Below the pieces are notes generated by a model. It was not told where the DNA came from, ran no database searches, and worked only from the letters and a program-made list of their open reading frames with translations. A program made the translations under genes and the position numbers. 64,000 nucleotides of DNA, from NCBI GenBank assembly GCA_016710285.1, contig JADJXR010000001.1:3660501-3724500 (forward strand), read 5' to 3'. Of the stretch, positions 18,543 through 26,401 are shown in pieces. Origin of the DNA: Chlorobiota bacterium. GTDB lineage: Bacteria > Bacteroidota > Ignavibacteria > OLB7. Each line of letters starts with the position of its first letter. Positions within the stretch are counted from its first letter, which is position 1.

Positions 18543-19280
18543 ATGCGAACAACGCTTGCGCAACTGCGCCTTCCTTCTCTTCTTCTTGCTGCCGCCATTG
18601 CATTCCCGCTGCTGGGCGGTTGCCAGGAAAAACCCCTTAAAGCTGCCGGGCCACCCAAAATTGAGATTGTTGGGGGGGAGCTGGTGGATTGGGGAAAGAC
18701 CGCCCCAGGTACGCTAAAACGAACGGTCCAGATTGTCAACAATGGCGGCGACACGCTGAAGATCAGCAAGGTTCAGCCAAGCTGCGGCTGCACCACCGCC
18801 CCGCTAAGCAAGGAAAATCTTCGCCCGGGCGATACGGCAACCTTGGATATCAGCCTAAACACCCCGACGCACGCCGGCGAGACCAGCAAGACCATCACCA
18901 TCATGTCGAACGACTCGCTTCGGCCATCGGTGATGCTGCGGTTGAAGGCGTTTATCGTTCGCGAGATTGTGGCATCGCCCGATTTCTTCCCCGCAATTAG
19001 CGACGTGAAGCCTGGGCAGGAGGGGACAACAGAAATTGAGTTGCTGAACACTGCCGAATCGCCCGTCACCATCCAGCCGCCAACATTTACCGACGCTCCC
19101 GAAATGCTTGTTCGGTTCGACATGGCCGCACCCGTGGTTGTTCTGCCAGGGGAAAAGGTGAAAGTTGTTGCCCACGCAAAGCCGTTGAAGGCCGGCATGA
19201 GCAGCGGCGAAGTGATTTTCAAAACCGACAGCAAAATTAATCCCGAAGTGAAAGTGCGGATTACCTGCAACGCAAGCTGA
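18543..19280 (+). CDS. DUF1573 lipoprotein
   Basis: Predicted lipoprotein of 245 residues. The signal peptide ends at lipobox LLGGC (Cys27). The mature part has two immunoglobulin-like DUF1573 domains. The first includes WGKTAPGTLKRTVQIVNNG, KVQPSCGCTTAPL (the SCGCT cysteine motif typical of DUF1573) and RPGDTATLDI. The second (about 140-245) has GTTEIELLNTAESPVTI and GEVIFKTDSKINPEVKV. These domains are common in secreted Bacteroidota proteins and probably mediate interactions at the envelope; no enzymatic role is known to me. Start at 18543 gives the signal peptide. A hairpin follows the stop. Confidence 0.88.
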   Translation: MRTTLAQLRLPSLLLAAAIAFPLLGGCQEKPLKAAGPPKIEIVGGELVDWGKTAPGTLKRTVQIVNNGGDTLKISKVQPSCGCTTAPLSKENLRPGDTATLDISLNTPTHAGETSKTITIMSNDSLRPSVMLRLKAFIVREIVASPDFFPAISDVKPGQEGTTEIELLNTAESPVTIQPPTFTDAPEMLVRFDMAAPVVVLPGEKVKVVAHAKPLKAGMSSGEVIFKTDSKINPEVKVRITCNAS

Positions 19281-19293
19281 GGAAAAAATAATC

Positions 19294-19336
19294 CACCACG
19301 TAGCCGCCCCGATTCCGTTGGGGCAGCTACGTGGTG
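19294..19336. terminator. terminator-like hairpin
   Basis: Arms 19294-19310 and 19320-19336 (CACCACGTAGCCGCCCC and its near complement, one mismatch) with a 9-nt loop follow the DUF1573 stop. No T-run follows, so termination efficiency is uncertain. Confidence 0.55.
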
Positions 19337-19461
19337 TTCAGCTCTGCGGGGGAGTTGCTCCAAGCTATCGAGGCAGCCAGATTATCAAAAAAGATATTCA
19401 AGGTTTTCCTCCTTTGCGAAAAAATCAACTGTGAAAAAATCAACCAACACAAAAAAGAATT

Positions 19462-19893
19462 ATGCTCCGCTGGCTGGTTATTATTCACGTGCTTGGTGCC
19501 ACCATTTGGGTGGGTGGCCATTTAATTCTTGCAATCCGGTATCTCCCCAAAGCATTGCAAGAAAAAAGCACCGCGCCGATTGTTGGTTTCGAGCATCATT
19601 ATGAGGCGTTGGGGCTGCCGGCATTGGCCTTGCAAGTAATCACGGGAGTATGGATGGCGCATATTTATCAAGTTGAATGGTTCTCCTTTGAAACCGTTCA
19701 CTACGCAATAATTAACACGAAAATTATCTTGCTCCTCTGCACTGTTCTGTTGGCGATTCATGCACGGGTATTTATTATTCCATCATTAACTCCAAAAAAA
19801 TTACCGCTCCTTGCTTCGCATATTATTCTGGTGACAATAATTGCCGTGGCGATGCTCTATCTTGGCCTTTCGTTCCGTTTGGGAATGGGCTAA
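19462..19893 (+). CDS. CopD-like small membrane protein
   Basis: Inner-membrane protein of 143 residues with four predicted transmembrane segments. It resembles the CopD/YncN-type copper-associated four-helix family: WLVIIHVLGATIWVGGHLIL at the start has the conserved His-G..WVGG..L pattern. ALALQVITGVWMAH, KIILLLCTVLLAIHARVFI and a last hydrophobic helix follow. Histidines at helix ends could bind metal or haem. It is first in a same-strand group with two NfeD proteins and a flotillin (gap 39 bp to the next gene). Substrate and function are not provable here; the CopD relation is at superfamily level. Confidence 0.7.
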   Translation: MLRWLVIIHVLGATIWVGGHLILAIRYLPKALQEKSTAPIVGFEHHYEALGLPALALQVITGVWMAHIYQVEWFSFETVHYAIINTKIILLLCTVLLAIHARVFIIPSLTPKKLPLLASHIILVTIIAVAMLYLGLSFRLGMG

Positions 19894-19932
19894 GCCGATG
19901 CTGAAAATATCCACCCATTAACGGGGTTGCGT

Positions 19933-20601
19933 ATGCTTGAGGTTTATTGGGGGTGTTTGGTTGGAGGAATGCTTTTCTCGGCGGTCTCGCTGCTGGGTAT
20001 CCGGGGCGGGCATGGGGGGCACGCGCTAAAAGGTGTGCACGCCATGAAAGGGGCGCACCATCTGCTTTCGCACATGGGGCATCATGGGGCGGGCCATGCT
20101 GTTGGCCATGCTCATCATGGCCATGTTCATCATGGTGGCGGGCATCACGTGGGGGGTGTGCATGGCCACCACCACACATCGTTTTTGAACCCCACGACGA
20201 TTGTTCCCGGGATTGCAGCCTTTGGCGGCGGCGGGGTGCTGCTGGCCACCTACACCACGCTAACCGCTGGCCCGCAGGTAACATTAGCGGTTTGCTTGGC
20301 AATCTTGATGTCGGTGCTGGTGCATTTCCTGTTCGTCCGCCCGATGGACCGCGCCGAAGCCTCCGTTGCCTTCAGCATTCACGATTGTGTGGGGCGTATC
20401 GGCATCATCACCGTTCCCGTTCCGGAGCATGGGCATGGGCAGATTATGCTGAACATGGGGGGCGGAAACACCGTCCAAATCGCCGCCAGTGCCGATCATC
20501 TCTATCTGCCAAAATCTGCCGAGGCGGTGGTGGTGGAGGTCCGCGAGGGCATTCTGTACGTTGCCAAATTTTCCGAAGAATCGGCGGCGGACCCACGCTG
20601 A
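19933..20601 (+). CDS. NfeD-like membrane protein with His-rich loop
   Basis: Membrane protein of 222 residues related to the NfeD protein encoded next door. An N-terminal hydrophobic helix (1-23) is followed by an insertion with 21 histidines in residues 27-81 (HGGHALKGVH, GHHGAGHAVGHAHHGHVHH). Two more transmembrane helices (about 90-140) lead to VRPMDRAEASVAFSIHDCVG. The C-terminal OB-fold domain has RIGIITVPVPEHGHGQIML and ends SEESAADPR. Short NfeD proteins partner flotillins in membrane microdomains. The His-rich segment suggests metal binding (inference). An in-frame TTG at 19927 is an alternative start. 40 bp separates it from the second NfeD. Confidence 0.85.
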   Translation: MLEVYWGCLVGGMLFSAVSLLGIRGGHGGHALKGVHAMKGAHHLLSHMGHHGAGHAVGHAHHGHVHHGGGHHVGGVHGHHHTSFLNPTTIVPGIAAFGGGGVLLATYTTLTAGPQVTLAVCLAILMSVLVHFLFVRPMDRAEASVAFSIHDCVGRIGIITVPVPEHGHGQIMLNMGGGNTVQIAASADHLYLPKSAEAVVVEVREGILYVAKFSEESAADPR

Positions 20602-20641
20602 ACAGTTCCAACAGCACGCGCAAACAAATCCCGAAGAAGCC

Positions 20642-21157
20642 ATGATCGAACTCTACTGGATATGCCTCGGTATCGGCCTTCTTTTTTCGCTTGTCACCTT
20701 CTTCGCTGGCGACGCGCCGGACCTTGATGGCCTGCTGGAAACTGGCGGGGCCGACTTCCTAAACACCACCACCATTGCGGCGTTTGTGGCTTCGTTTGGG
20801 GGGGCTGGCGTTTTGGTTGTGGCCTATTCATCGCTGGCGGTGTTGGCGGGATTGGCCGTTAGCCTGTGCGCTGCGTTCTTGGTCTCGGCAGCCATTCAAT
20901 TCCTGTACGTCCGCCCGATGCAGCGGGCCGAGCGTTCGGTGGCGTTTTCGATGAAGGAGCTTGTTGGCCGCACCGCCCGTGTCACAATCCCAATCCCCGC
21001 CGATGGCTACGGCGAAGTGATGCTGGGCGTTGGCGGCGGCAACGTCTGCCAAATTGCACGCAGCAACGATGGAACCCAGATTCCCACAGGGACCGAAGTC
21101 GTTGTGGTGGAATCCTCGCCCGACTCGGTTTCGGTGGTCCCGTTCGCTGATTCATAA
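20642..21157 (+). CDS. NfeD family membrane protein
   Basis: Membrane protein of 171 residues, YuaF/NfeD-like. An N-terminal helix (MIELYWICLGIGLLFSLVTFF in single letters, residues 1-21, at the membrane) is followed by a short polar loop, two further helices (about 46-90), the linker LYVRPMQRAERSVAFSMKEL and a C-terminal OB-fold (about 108-165: VGRTARVTIPIPADGYGEV, GVGGGNVCQIA, VVVVESSPDSV). It aligns with the preceding gene but lacks the His-rich insertion, so the pair is a local duplication. It is followed after 61 bp by the flotillin gene, a conserved pairing in bacteria where NfeD supports flotillin assembly. Confidence 0.92.
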   Translation: MIELYWICLGIGLLFSLVTFFAGDAPDLDGLLETGGADFLNTTTIAAFVASFGGAGVLVVAYSSLAVLAGLAVSLCAAFLVSAAIQFLYVRPMQRAERSVAFSMKELVGRTARVTIPIPADGYGEVMLGVGGGNVCQIARSNDGTQIPTGTEVVVVESSPDSVSVVPFADS

Positions 21158-21218
21158 CCCAACTTGATAACCCAACTCACATTCACGCTCACATTCACAT
21201 TTCACGGAGAAGACAGAG

Positions 21219-22718
21219 ATGGAAATTCCAGTGTACTTGGTTGTTCCGGCAATCGTGGTGGCGGCGGTGCTGTTTTTGCTGATGGCATTTTCCTCACGCT
21301 ACAAAACCGTCAGCCCCGATGAAGCCCTGATCGTCACCGGTGCCGCGCTAACCGGAAGCAACGTGGTGGAGGACGCAAGCGGGCGAAGGATCAAGATCGT
21401 CCGCGGTGGCGGCGCGTTCATTCTGCCGGTGTTCCAACGCTACGAAAAACTCTCCTTGCTTACTCACAAACTTGAGGTCCGAACGCCGGAGGTGGTCTAT
21501 ACCTCGCAAGGTGTTCCCATCCTTGCCGATGGCGTGGCGATCGTGAAAGTGGGAAGCTCGGTGGAGGACGTTGCCACCGCTGCCGAGCAATTCCTAACCA
21601 AGCCGCCAGATGCATTGGAGGCCGAAGCTCGCGAGGTTTTGGAGGGCCACCTGCGCGCGATTATGGGGGCGATGACCGTCGAGGAAGTCTATCGCCACCG
21701 CGACAAGTTCGCCCAGGAAATTCAAGGCGTTGCCGCGTTGGACCTGAAGAAAATGGGCTTGCAGATTGTGGCCTTCACCATCAAAGATGTCCGCGACCCG
21801 CACGGATACCTTGAGGCATTGGGCAAGCCCCGCATTGCGGCGGTAAAACGCGAAGCCGAAATCGCCGAAGCCCAAGCCTACCGCGATGCCCGAGTGCAAA
21901 AAGCCGTCGCCGATGAAGAGGCAATGAAAGCCGAACTGCTGCGCGACACCCGCGTTGCCGAAGCCAACAAGGAAAAAGAACTCCAGATTGCCACCTTCAA
22001 ACGGGAGCAGGACACGGCAAAGGCCGAAGCCGACCAGGCCTACTTTATCCAAGAAGCACGCTCCAAACAAGCCGTCACCGAAAACCAGATGCAGGTGGAG
22101 CTAACACGGAAGGAGCGTGAGATTGAGCTGGAAGAAAAGGAGATCCGCCGCCGCGCAAACCAGTACGACGCCGAAGTGAAAAAGAAGGCCGATGCCGAAC
22201 GCTACGCCATTGAGCAAAGTGCCGAGGCCACGAAGCTCCGCCAAATGCGCGAAGCCGAAGCCTTGCAATATCGAATCGAGGCCGAGGCACGCGCCAAAGC
22301 CGAGCAGCAACGGCTGGAAGGCTTGGCCCAGGCCGATGCCGAGCGCGCACGCGGCACTGCCGAAGCCGATGTGATTCGCCTAAAAGGCCTTGCCGAAGCC
22401 GAAGCCAAGCAGAAATTGGCCGAAGCGTTCGAGAAGTTTGGGCAGGCGGCGGTGTTGGATATTCTGGTGAAGATGATGCCGGAGCTTGCCGGGCGAATTG
22501 CCGAGCCGTTGCGGAGCATTGACAAGATAACAGTGGTGGACACTGGCCACGGCGAAGGGGCCGCCCGCGTCAGCAATTACGTGACATCGTTGATGTCCAC
22601 CGCGCCGGAGATGCTGAGAAGCGTTGCCGGAATTGACGTGCAAGAACTCATCCGCCGATTCACCGCCCGCGCCGTGGAAGGCGGAACCAAAACGGAAACA
22701 GAAGAAACGCCTTCGTGA
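21219..22718 (+). CDS. flotillin family SPFH protein
   Basis: Membrane-anchored scaffold protein of 499 residues. An N-terminal hydrophobic anchor (about 5-25) is followed by the SPFH/band-7 domain (about 30-210: SPDEALIVTGAALTG, GGGAFILPVFQRYEKLSL, GVPILADGVAIVKVG, LEGHLRAIMGAMTVEEVY, LDLKKMGLQIVAFTIKDV). Then comes a long coiled coil rich in Ala, Glu, Arg and Lys (about 215-400, many AEAxA repeats) and a C-terminal part. This is the FloT/YqiK architecture. Such proteins organise membrane microdomains, and the upstream NfeD pair is the expected partner. It is last in the 19462-22718 transcription group. Confidence 0.95.
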   Translation: MEIPVYLVVPAIVVAAVLFLLMAFSSRYKTVSPDEALIVTGAALTGSNVVEDASGRRIKIVRGGGAFILPVFQRYEKLSLLTHKLEVRTPEVVYTSQGVPILADGVAIVKVGSSVEDVATAAEQFLTKPPDALEAEAREVLEGHLRAIMGAMTVEEVYRHRDKFAQEIQGVAALDLKKMGLQIVAFTIKDVRDPHGYLEALGKPRIAAVKREAEIAEAQAYRDARVQKAVADEEAMKAELLRDTRVAEANKEKELQIATFKREQDTAKAEADQAYFIQEARSKQAVTENQMQVELTRKEREIELEEKEIRRRANQYDAEVKKKADAERYAIEQSAEATKLRQMREAEALQYRIEAEARAKAEQQRLEGLAQADAERARGTAEADVIRLKGLAEAEAKQKLAEAFEKFGQAAVLDILVKMMPELAGRIAEPLRSIDKITVVDTGHGEGAARVSNYVTSLMSTAPEMLRSVAGIDVQELIRRFTARAVEGGTKTETEETPS

Positions 22719-22737
22719 TGGATTGAGGGGGGAATGG

Positions 22738-23030
22738 GGTAGCCGCCCCGACCTCCGTCGGGATGGATAAAAGGTAGCCGAAGGTCTTTAGCCTTCGGCG
22801 TCTTTAGCCCTCCCCTGCCCAGCGGGGGAGGGTTGGGTGGGGGTGATACGAGGGACGGTGGAATCTACCAACCCGCCAACGCAGCAGCCCCCTCCCCGCC
22901 TCCTCCAATGCTGGGGGAGGGGCCGGCAGAGGTGGCGTGAGTTTCCGAGAGACAGGGAGCAACAGCTAAACCCGTTTCCTCCCAGCATTGGGGGGACGCA
23001 GCGAAGCAGGGGGAGGGCGCGGCGGTTCTG
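22738..23030. repeat. dispersed palindromic repeat cluster
   Basis: Between the flotillin and WD40-like genes. 22738-22812 carries GGTAGC, a CCCCGAC-CTCC-GTCGGG hairpin, GGATAAAAGG, and a GCCGAAGG-TCTTTAG-CCTTCGGC stem: the same modules as in the 5-6 kb array, in the opposite orientation. 22885-23030 carries a second type: CTCCAATGCTGGGGGAGG and, inverted, CCTCCCAGCATTGGGGGG, plus GCAGCGAAGCAGGGGG. No gene is seen in this interval. Confidence 0.85.
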
Positions 23031-23131
23031 GTGCGAAATTCTGATTCTCGCAAACCATCCTGTTTTGAGTACATACAAAAAAGAACGGACAAGCAAACTA
23101 AACACAGCTATTAACCAAAGGGATCATACCC

Positions 23132-24481
23132 ATGAAACAACTCTCTCTTCTTGCAGTGATGCTGTTAAGCATCGTTGGCTTTTGCCCAGCCCAAATAGAC
23201 CTTGGAACCAATAACGTAAGGTATCTGACCGCTCCAAATGGATTTGGAGGGGGAAGTTTCACGACTCCTGAATTTTCTTCTGATGGGAAAAAAGTGGTGA
23301 TTGGTGGCAGAGATGGCTTGCTCCATCTGTTTGATGTGGAGAGCGGCGAACACCTTTGGGTCAGCGACTCATCCGGGGAGATAGAACCTGCTTTTACATG
23401 GAGTCCAGATGGAAAGATGATCGTAAGTGCAGGAAGAATCATCAAAAAATATGATTCGACGAAATGGAGAAAGTACTATATCATTCTGTTAGATCACATT
23501 AATGCATCTACTGGAAAAATAGAAAAAACAGTAGAATTACCACCTATATTAGCGTTTTATAATACAGCATCAATACGGTTTGTTGAGGATGGGAAATACC
23601 TATTTGTATTAGTAATGTCAAGCACATATGAGTCACTTCCACCCATAATTGTGGATCCAAATACTGGAGAACTGGTGAAAGAGTTTCCCGAAATCCGGAT
23701 GCACATAAAAGTTGCGTTTGATGAACTTTCTAAGCGAGTAGCAACTTTTGGTTTGAAACGAGGTGAAGTAGAAGTATTTAACGTAGAAGACATGAAATCA
23801 ATAAACAAAATTGCTGTTAGCAATGATACCACAATAAGATCTGTGTCATTTGTACCTAACACAGACCTTATTATTGTCACATATTCTTTGGGCGGCTATA
23901 CTGTCCAGCCTCGATTTTATTTAATTGATATCAATACAGGGGAGAAAAAGGTCACATTCGCAGGAATGAAAGGAGGTATGTTGGGGGGTATTGTTACTTC
24001 AGATGGAAAATATGTTGTCACTCCCGGTGTACAAGCAAAGTTCAATATTTGGGATGTTTATACAGGAGAATTGCTCAGGGTCTGGCAATCCCGAAAGCTG
24101 GTTGCAGCGTTTAGCGTAAGCCCTGACCAGCGGTATATCGCAGCCGTTGATGGAGGCACTGACAGCTTATATCTTTGGCCAATGCCAGAAATGAGCAATA
24201 GTGGGATAACAGGGGAGAAGGATATTCAAGAAGGGGGGATAGTGTGCTATCCCAATCCGGCGGGAAGTGCGGTAACGGTATCATGGAAAACGGTCAGCAA
24301 GAGTGTTCTGCAAGTAAGCATAGTAGATATGATGGGTCGGGAAGTTTTGGCGGTATATGAGGGGAATGAAGCAGTAGGAGAGCGCAAAGTAGATATTGGA
24401 GAGCTAAGCAATGGCCACTACCTTGTAGTGATGCGAGACGGAGAACGGGTTCGGACCGAACCGCTACTGATAGCCCAATAA
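23132..24481 (+). CDS. WD40-like beta-propeller protein with T9SS sorting domain, AT-rich
   Basis: Secreted protein of 449 residues. The signal peptide is residues 1 to about 20 (ending FCPAQ). Propeller-like blades follow (SSDGKKVVIGGRDGLLHLFD, SPDGKMIVSAG, FNIWDVYTGELLRVWQ, SVSPDQRYIAAVDGG), as in WD40/YVTN repeats. After a short linker, CYPNPAGSAVTVSW starts a type A T9SS C-terminal domain ending EPLLIAQ. From about 23430 to 24080 the DNA is clearly richer in A and T, with more AAA, AAT and ATA codons, than neighbouring genes; this hints at transfer or relaxed selection. It is flanked on both sides by dispersed repeat clusters. Ligand unknown. Confidence 0.85.
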   Translation: MKQLSLLAVMLLSIVGFCPAQIDLGTNNVRYLTAPNGFGGGSFTTPEFSSDGKKVVIGGRDGLLHLFDVESGEHLWVSDSSGEIEPAFTWSPDGKMIVSAGRIIKKYDSTKWRKYYIILLDHINASTGKIEKTVELPPILAFYNTASIRFVEDGKYLFVLVMSSTYESLPPIIVDPNTGELVKEFPEIRMHIKVAFDELSKRVATFGLKRGEVEVFNVEDMKSINKIAVSNDTTIRSVSFVPNTDLIIVTYSLGGYTVQPRFYLIDINTGEKKVTFAGMKGGMLGGIVTSDGKYVVTPGVQAKFNIWDVYTGELLRVWQSRKLVAAFSVSPDQRYIAAVDGGTDSLYLWPMPEMSNSGITGEKDIQEGGIVCYPNPAGSAVTVSWKTVSKSVLQVSIVDMMGREVLAVYEGNEAVGERKVDIGELSNGHYLVVMRDGERVRTEPLLIAQ

Positions 24482-24524
24482 TGGCTTGCTCCCGGCAAGA
24501 TTGGAAGAGTGGGGAGTAGAGGTC

Positions 24525-25075
24525 GGGTAGCGGCTCTGCCTCGTCGGAATGAGTAGCCGTCCCGACCTCCGTCGGAGTTGCCACCGCAAGGGTAGCCGTC
24601 CCGACCTCCGTCGGGATTGATAAAAGGTCTTTAGCCTTCGGTGTCATCTTCGGCCTTCGGCCTCTGGGCGGCATCTGACTGGGCAGGCTAAAGACCTGCC
24701 GCTACCCCGACTTCGTCAGGATGATCACCGGAAGAGGTAGCCGTCCCGACATTCGTCGGGATTGCTAAAAGGTCTGTAGCCTTCGGCGGTATCAGAGCGA
24801 GACCCCGTGCAACACCAGCCCTGAAGGGGCGACCGATGCCAGCCCAGGGCGTCGCCCTGGGAACTGAAGGGGCGACCTCCATCTGGTTGGAGATGTTGTT
24901 GAGGGTGTGGATTTCCAATGGGTGCGGTCGGTGAATGATTGGTGAATGGATCTGCCCCTTCAGGGCGGTGGGATGTTCGGGGGACGATTCCCAGGGCGTT
25001 GCCCTGGGCTGTGATAGAATGCCCCTTCAGGGCGAAGAAGGAGAACGCTTCGGGAGAGTTCGGGAGGCATCCCGA
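24525..25075. repeat. two adjacent intergenic repeat clusters
   Basis: 24525-24775 holds degenerate copies of the GGTAGC / CCCGAC-hairpin / AGGTCTTTAGCCT element, including CCGAC-ATTC-GTCGG and GGCAGG-CTAAAGA-CCTGCC forms. 24780-25075 holds a different family: CCCTGAAGGGGC units and perfect hairpins CCCAGGGCG-T-CGCCCTGGG (about 24845) and CCCAGGGC-GTT-GCCCTGGG (about 24990). Similar 'ccctgaaggggc' repeats are widespread between genes in Chlorobiota/Bacteroidota genomes. Open frames here are artefacts of repeat structure. No gene seen. Confidence 0.8.
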
Positions 25076-25135
25076 TCAACAATCAAAAAAACAAAACAGG
25101 CTGAAGCCCTTTCGCATCATCAAAAAAAACTCCAC

Positions 25136-26020
25136 ATGACCATTCGTGCAATGGTGCTGCTGGCAAGCATCTCCGTTTTGCTTGCTTGCTCACGGAAGGA
25201 ACAGCTTTCACCAAATCCACCATCGCCGGCATCGGCAAGCACGCCTGCTGCCGGGCGGCCAACCGCTGACGCTTCAAGCATCGAGCGGCCCGAGCTTGGG
25301 CGATATTTCCAACAAGTCGGGGCCGATTCCGGCGCGTTCGTGCTCCACGACCTTTCGGCGAACCGGGTAATCCGCTACAACCCAGCCCGTTGCGCCAAAG
25401 GTTTTTTGCCAGCATCCACCTTCAAGATTTTCAACGCGCTGGTGGCGTTGGAAACCGGCGTTGCCCCCGACACCAATTTCGCGCTCCCCTGGGATAGCGT
25501 CGTTCGCCCAATCCAAAACTGGAACCACGACCAAACAATCGCCGAGGCGTTCCGCAACTCCACCGTCTGGTTCTACCAAGAGCTTGCACGGCGGATTGGC
25601 CAGGAGCGGATGCAGATGTGGGTGTCGCGTGAGGGCTATGGAAACCAGAATATCCACGGGGGGATTAACACGTTTTGGTTAAATGGTCAGCTGCAAATCT
25701 CTCCCGACCAGCAAGTGGAGTTTTTGCGGCGGCTGTACGAGGGGAAGGTTGGCTTCTCCAAACGGACCACCGAGTTGGTGAAGCAGATCATGCTGCAGCG
25801 CGACACGCCGCACTATCGCCTGCGTGCAAAAACCGGTTGGGGGAGCGTTGGGAAGGTGCAGATTGGGTGGATTGTCGGGTGGGTGGAGCGGTCGCAGGGG
25901 GCGGCAATCTTTGCGTTGAATCTTGAAAGCCGCGACCCAAACTACCCAATGATGAAATCCCGAATGGAGGCCCTGCAGGGAATACTGAAGGATCTGGAAA
26001 TTATTCCAAAACAGGAGTGA
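25136..26020 (+). CDS. class D beta-lactamase (OXA-like) lipoprotein
   Basis: Serine beta-lactamase or related penicillin-recognising enzyme of 294 residues, predicted envelope lipoprotein (lipobox LLAC, Cys18). Class D motifs are complete: PASTFK with nucleophile Ser94 and the to-be-carboxylated Lys97, FRNSTVWFYQ (SxV), EGYGNQ (YGN) and RAKTGWG (KTG), with Trp before the YGN motif (MQMWVSREGYGN). It would hydrolyse beta-lactams in the periplasm; spectrum cannot be read from sequence. The start at 25136 gives the lipoprotein signal; a longer frame to 24935 reads through repeats. Repeat clusters flank it and no regulator or mobile element is visible. It may be an intrinsic gene of the lineage. 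Confidence 0.93.
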   Translation: MTIRAMVLLASISVLLACSRKEQLSPNPPSPASASTPAAGRPTADASSIERPELGRYFQQVGADSGAFVLHDLSANRVIRYNPARCAKGFLPASTFKIFNALVALETGVAPDTNFALPWDSVVRPIQNWNHDQTIAEAFRNSTVWFYQELARRIGQERMQMWVSREGYGNQNIHGGINTFWLNGQLQISPDQQVEFLRRLYEGKVGFSKRTTELVKQIMLQRDTPHYRLRAKTGWGSVGKVQIGWIVGWVERSQGAAIFALNLESRDPNYPMMKSRMEALQGILKDLEIIPKQE

Positions 26021-26039
26021 GGTGGGATTCAAAGGTCAC

Positions 26040-26401
26040 CACCACACGGGTAGCCGAAGGTCTTTAGCCTTCGGCGTCATCTTCGATCCTGGGCAGGCTA
26101 AAGACCTGTTATCAATCCCGACGGAGGTCGGGGCCGCTACCCCGACTACGTCGGGATTGATGGATGCGCGGCTCCCCCTCTCGGGAGGGGGCTGGGGGGT
26201 GGGTTGGGGACACCCACGAAACCGCATCCATTGCCGAATCTCAGGATCAGAGCCTTCCGCGGCCAACGGAAACCGCCGCCCATTCGGTGCTCGCCCCGAA
26301 CCCACCCCGCCCTGTTGGGCACCCCTCCGTTGGAGGGGGACGCTTCGAGAGTTTTTGCGGGCAGCCGTCCCGACCTTCGTCGGGATTGATAATCGGAGCC
26401 G
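26040..26401. repeat. dispersed palindromic repeat cluster
   Basis: 26047-26165 has GGTAGCCGAAGGTCTTTAGC, then a GGGCAGGCTAAAGACCTG arm, ATCAATCCCGAC-GGAG-GTCGGGG, and CCCGAC-TAC-GTCGGG: two head-to-head elements. 26170-26350 contains CCCCCTCTCGGGAGGGGG and CCCCTCC-GTT-GGAGGGG hairpins of another family. 26365-26401 ends with CCCGACCTTCGTCGGGATTG. The cluster reaches the stop codon of the DUF4143 gene. No gene seen. Confidence 0.82.

Noticed and set aside
24935..25135. N-terminal extension of the beta-lactamase
   Set aside because: The extension reads through repeat hairpins; the start at 25136 gives a proper lipoprotein signal.
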